Below are positions 13,374 to 15,892 of a DNA stretch of 15,892 nt, one piece after another. The translations under genes and the position numbers were made by a program. The first letter of the stretch is position 1, and every line of letters begins with the position of its first letter. A model generated the notes under the pieces. The model was not told the origin of the DNA. It made no database searches and saw only the letters and a program-made list of their open reading frames with translations. Origin of the DNA: CAZVCG01 sp964649675 (GTDB lineage Bacteria > Pseudomonadota > Alphaproteobacteria > UBA9219); assembly GCA_964649675.1 (NCBI GenBank), contig CAZYPX010000035.1, positions 1 through 15,892 of the forward strand. Reading direction: 5' to 3'.

Positions 13374-14896
13374 GAAAGCTTTCGTGCGGCCAAGCCCAAA
13401 ACATAAGGCTTGGGATGATAGCCGTCCAGATGATGAAGTCCGTCCGCCACACCGTCGGCATTCGCCGTCTCATTATATATGTCAACGACGCGGAGGCCGT
13501 GGACGGAGGCTTCGACGCTTAAACGCTCGTTGAAAGCGCGGATAACGTGAACAAGGGTTTTGGTGGTTTCGTCCGTCAACGTCGGATCGTGGCGGGCAAG
13601 CGCGTCGATATACGGCGCGGGAACGTTGATAAAGGTCATGTCGAGTCCCCTGGCTTTGGCCTCTTCCGTGACGTTGGCAACGTAGTTCTTGACGGTCGCC
13701 GTGATAATTCCGTCGAGCGGCGCGCCGCTTTTTTTGTGGTGCGCGATGATGCCTTCCGTGTGGCGGCAATCGATTTCGCCGACGGACATCAGGCAACGCA
13801 TTCCCGTCGTCAGGCGGTCGAGCGTGTCGGTAAAAACCTGCCGATGAAGGTTGGGGACCTTTTGCGCCAGATGCCATGCCTTGCAGCCCATGACGAGATG
13901 CGGCTCGGCCACGGCGGCCCCACCGGCGACACAAAGCTCCGTATGCGCGTATGTGACGCAGTGGCTATCGCCGATCACGGCAGCGCGCGAGCTTGTTCCG
14001 GAAGGGAGAAATGGGTTGGAAGAATAATGATTTAAAAGACTTATGAGCAGATTACGGTAGGCCTGCGCGCTGAAGATTTTTTTGTCGGGTGATAGCGTTT
14101 TCGCGAAAGGGAAGCTTTCGGATTCGTTCAAATATGCCGCCGCGCGATCTGGCTTGCCGATGGTCCAGCCGTGCAAGGCCAGACGCACAAGAATATCGAA
14201 TCTGTGGAAGGGCTGTAACCAAGGCTGCGCCAAAAGCTCTAGGCTGTAAGGGCCCCATGCGACTAGAGGGATCTTCATATAACGGAGGAGCGCCAGATTG
14301 TAATGCGTGTCGGATGAATGCGGGTTGAGGGCCAGCGCCTGTTCATACGATGCCTGGGCTCTTTCCAGAAGGCCTTGCTTGTAATAAAGGCTGCCCAAAT
14401 TGTTGTGCGCATCGGGGTAGGCCGGTTGAATATCAAGCGCGCGCCTGAAGCATGATTCGGCATCTTTATAACGGTGCGACGCCAGAAAAACCGTGCCCAG
14501 ATTGTTGTGCGCATCCACATAGGCGGGCAGGAGGCGAACGGCTTTTTCAAGATGCGCCAGCGCCTCAGGCAACCTGTTGTTGTCCTTGTAAATTTTGCCG
14601 ATGTTGTTGTGGTAGTATGGGACGTTTTCGTTAATGGCGATGGCTTTGCCGATTAGGCGCTCTCCTTCGTCGGTCTGCCCCTTCATCGCCGCAAGGACGC
14701 CCAACAAATGAAGGCTGTCCGCGTGTCGCGTGTTGATCTTCAGGATACGCTTATAGCCGTCTTCGGCTTCAGTCAGGCGTCCCGCCCTGTGATGGCCGAG
14801 CGCGTCTTCGAAAAGCCTTGCAACCAGAGGGATCGGTTTTTGCGTTGTTCCGGCGGTCGCTTGTTTGGCCGTGATCCGCCGTTGTTTCCTGTTCAT
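13370..14896 (-). CDS. TPR protein with C-terminal SGNH-hydrolase-like domain
   Basis: 508 residues. After a short basic N-terminus come about five TPR repeats of 34 residues (about 27-196; for example AHNNLGTVFLASHRYKDAES and AHNNLGSLYYKQGLLERAQA), then a linker (about 200-300). The C-terminal domain begins AAVIGDSH (305-312), has SVGEIDCR (371-378) and ends HHLDGYHPKP (488-497). These match SGNH/GDSL blocks I, III and V, with Ser311 as nucleophile and Asp491/His494 as the D-x-x-H pair. The family includes esterases and polysaccharide deacetylases or acetyltransferases; the substrate here is unknown. There is no signal peptide, so it is probably cytoplasmic. It is divergent from flagellin, so a role in flagellin or surface-sugar modification is plausible inference. 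Shine-Dalgarno weak (GGAATC). It overlaps rlmJ by 4 nt. Confidence 0.85.
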   Translation of the reverse strand: MNRKQRRITAKQATAGTTQKPIPLVARLFEDALGHHRAGRLTEAEDGYKRILKINTRHADSLHLLGVLAAMKGQTDEGERLIGKAIAINENVPYYHNNIGKIYKDNNRLPEALAHLEKAVRLLPAYVDAHNNLGTVFLASHRYKDAESCFRRALDIQPAYPDAHNNLGSLYYKQGLLERAQASYEQALALNPHSSDTHYNLALLRYMKIPLVAWGPYSLELLAQPWLQPFHRFDILVRLALHGWTIGKPDRAAAYLNESESFPFAKTLSPDKKIFSAQAYRNLLISLLNHYSSNPFLPSGTSSRAAVIGDSHCVTYAHTELCVAGGAAVAEPHLVMGCKAWHLAQKVPNLHRQVFTDTLDRLTTGMRCLMSVGEIDCRHTEGIIAHHKKSGAPLDGIITATVKNYVANVTEEAKARGLDMTFINVPAPYIDALARHDPTLTDETTKTLVHVIRAFNERLSVEASVHGLRVVDIYNETANADGVADGLHHLDGYHPKPYVLGLAARKLS

Positions 14897-15010
14897 AAAA
14901 AAGATTCCGTGTGACGCGCTTTTGTCCGATGGCGATGTGGACCATTTTCCATGTAAAGCGGACGCGTAAAAGAGGCCAGAGAAAATATTTTTTACCCCAA
15001 GCGGAGGGTG

Positions 15011-15070
15011 GGCAATTTTTGCCGGACCGAAAAAGTTCCCCCTGCTTTTTGGTAGGCAAAAGTTGCCGGA
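15011..15070. promoter_or_regulatory. Pair of operator-like dyads in the TPR-SGNH/flagellin divergent region
   Basis: GGCAA-N3-TTGCCGGA occurs at 15011-15026 and again at 15055-15070. Each has a perfect 5+5 bp dyad with a 3-nt centre and the same GGA tail; the copies are 44 bp apart, about four helical turns. That is what two sites for one dimeric regulator would look like. They lie 115-175 bp upstream of the TPR gene and about 200-250 bp upstream of flagellin. Confidence 0.5.
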
Positions 15071-15080
15071 TCAAGACGTG

Positions 15081-15130
15081 TTTGGGCGCCCAAAGCGGCC
15101 TTTGCCAAGCCCGCCTTGATGAGCATCAAG
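15081..15130. repeat. Two further dyads upstream of flagellin
   Basis: TTTGGGCGCCCAAA (15081-15094) is a perfect 14-bp palindrome. CTTGATG (15115-15121) is repeated inverted at 15124-15130 with a 2-nt centre. Together with the pair at 15011-15070 they make the 366-bp intergenic region (14897-15262) dense in symmetric sites. I found no convincing sigma28 or sigma54 promoter there; only a partial CtrA-like match, TTAA-N7-TTCA (15172-15186). Confidence 0.4.
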
Positions 15131-15237
15131 CGCGCCCTTCTTAAAACCGATTCGCGAGAGATTTCACGTTGTTAAGGCGATGTTCATATTTAGGAATTAT
15201 GGTTAACGCCACTAAAACCCGGCGGAAGGAGTCTGCC

Positions 15238-15276
15238 ATGCAACTCGAAAGGAGTTCTAACTATGGCTATAGGTGA
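15238..15276 (+). CDS. Putative upstream ORF overlapping the flagellin start
   Basis: A 12-codon frame encodes MQLERSSNYGYR and ends in TGA inside the flagellin gene, in a different frame. It has an excellent Shine-Dalgarno, GGAAGGAG, ending 6-7 nt before its ATG, as good as the flagellin one. It runs through the flagellin ribosome binding site and ATG, so a ribosome translating it would clear or compete for that site. It may be a regulatory ORF or a remnant of an ancestral start; no homologue is known to me. Confidence 0.4.
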   Translation: MQLERSSNYGYR

Positions 15277-15892
15277 TATTTCCTTAACCGCGTCCGCCCG
15301 CGCCAACTTGCTGTCGTTGCAAAACACGGCCAAGCTGCTCGGCACGACGCAGTCCCACTTGTCTTCGGGCAAGAAGGTTTCAAGCGCTCTCGACAACGCG
15401 ACGGCGTTCTTCGCTTCGCAAGGATTCTTGAACAGCGCGAACGACCTTGCCGGCTTGAAAGACAGCATGGCCACGGCGCTGCAAACAATCAAAGCGGCTT
15501 CCGATGCCATCTCGTCGATCAAGACCATTGTTACCCAGCTTCAAGGTATTGCCAACTCGGCTTTGCAGACAACCGACGACTCCGTGCGCGCCGGTCTGGC
15601 TTCGCAGTACAACGGCCTGTTGACACAGCTTGACAGCCTCGCGAACGACGCGATCTTCAACGGTACCAACCTCGTGAACTCGGTTGTGTCCGAACTGAAG
15701 GTTATCTTCAACGCGAGCAACACGACCAGCCTGACGGTTGAGGGTCAAAACCTGAAATCCGGCGGTCTTGGCCTTGGTCAGGCCCAAAACAGCTTCGCCT
15801 CCGGTGCGCGCGCGCAATGGAACGTCAACGAGATGACGGTTACCAGCACGAACGCGAACGTGACGGGCGGGTACAGCGGGACGCTTGACCTG
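15263..15892 (+). CDS. Flagellin (N-terminal part, runs off the window)
   Basis: 210 codons are visible and the frame is open at the right edge. The N-terminal D0/D1 region is clear: SLTASARANLLSLQNTAKLL (7-26), then SHLSSGKKVSSALDNATAFF (about 31-50, the conserved L-S-S-G-K-(K/R)-V-x-x-A-x-D-(N/D) block), LKDSMATALQTIKAASDAI and NDAIFNGTNLV. From about residue 145 the sequence becomes Asn/Thr/Ser/Gly-rich, like the variable surface domain. Flagellin is exported by the flagellar type III system and forms the filament. ATG 15263 follows AAAGGAG (15248-15254) with an 8-nt gap. It is divergent from the TPR-SGNH gene, and a 12-codon ORF overlaps its start. Confidence 0.95.
   Translation, partial: MAIGDISLTASARANLLSLQNTAKLLGTTQSHLSSGKKVSSALDNATAFFASQGFLNSANDLAGLKDSMATALQTIKAASDAISSIKTIVTQLQGIANSALQTTDDSVRAGLASQYNGLLTQLDSLANDAIFNGTNLVNSVVSELKVIFNASNTTSLTVEGQNLKSGGLGLGQAQNSFASGARAQWNVNEMTVTSTNANVTGGYSGTLDL

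Noticed and set aside
15009..15022. Sigma54 promoter (TGG...TTGC) upstream of flagellin
   Set aside because: The spacing between the -24 and -12 elements is one base short, and the same bases are better explained as one of two dyad repeats.
15001..15130. CRISPR-like repeated units
   Set aside because: Only two short dyad copies with unequal flanks, no regular repeat-spacer structure and no cas genes.

Overview
The window looks like part of an alphaproteobacterial chromosome, moderately GC-rich with AT-rich intergenic stretches. The grounds are family types rather than any marker RNA: an APH-fold homoserine kinase followed by thrC, an alphaproteobacterial-looking flagellin, a single-Cache periplasmic protein, and a perfect match to the CtrA box consensus (TTAA-N7-TTAAC). 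I would not name a genus. There are no phage, transposase, CRISPR, tRNA or rRNA features.

Left part (1-4163). The first 25-31 codons of a leftward gene, perhaps a GlxA-like regulator, lie divergent to an OsmC-family gene. OsmC converges on a leftward thrB-thrC pair (homoserine kinase, threonine synthase; TAATG overlap) that makes threonine from homoserine. Upstream of thrB, and separated from it by a good intrinsic terminator, is a leftward gene for a protein with a C-terminal J domain.

Middle (4164-9243). A rightward CNNM/CBS membrane protein and the membrane protease HtpX are 59 nt apart and probably cotranscribed. They converge on a secreted Cache-domain protein. After a 660-bp intergenic region with a CtrA-like box and a sigma70-like promoter comes a long coiled-coil porin with a textbook terminator.

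Arginine region (9244-11927). Two large imperfect inverted repeats are followed by a promoter. Starting 9 nt after its -10 box is an 18-codon open frame, MTNIAQPLFLISLARRRG, whose three consecutive Arg codons sit at the base of mutually exclusive RNA hairpins, and then argG. This is what a ribosome-mediated arginine attenuator would look like, and it is the most interesting item in the window. Downstream of argG, a GNAT acetyltransferase gene has its Shine-Dalgarno sequence buried in a long hairpin, a second candidate RNA switch.

Right part (11928-15892). A leftward FlaG-like small protein, then leftward rlmJ overlapping by 4 nt an unusual TPR protein with a C-terminal SGNH-hydrolase-like domain. 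A 366-bp divergent region rich in dyads separates that gene from a rightward flagellin gene that runs off the window. The flagellin start is overlapped by a 12-codon upstream ORF with its own strong ribosome binding site. The FlaG-like protein, TPR-SGNH protein and flagellin suggest a motility-associated locus, with rlmJ attached by translational coupling.
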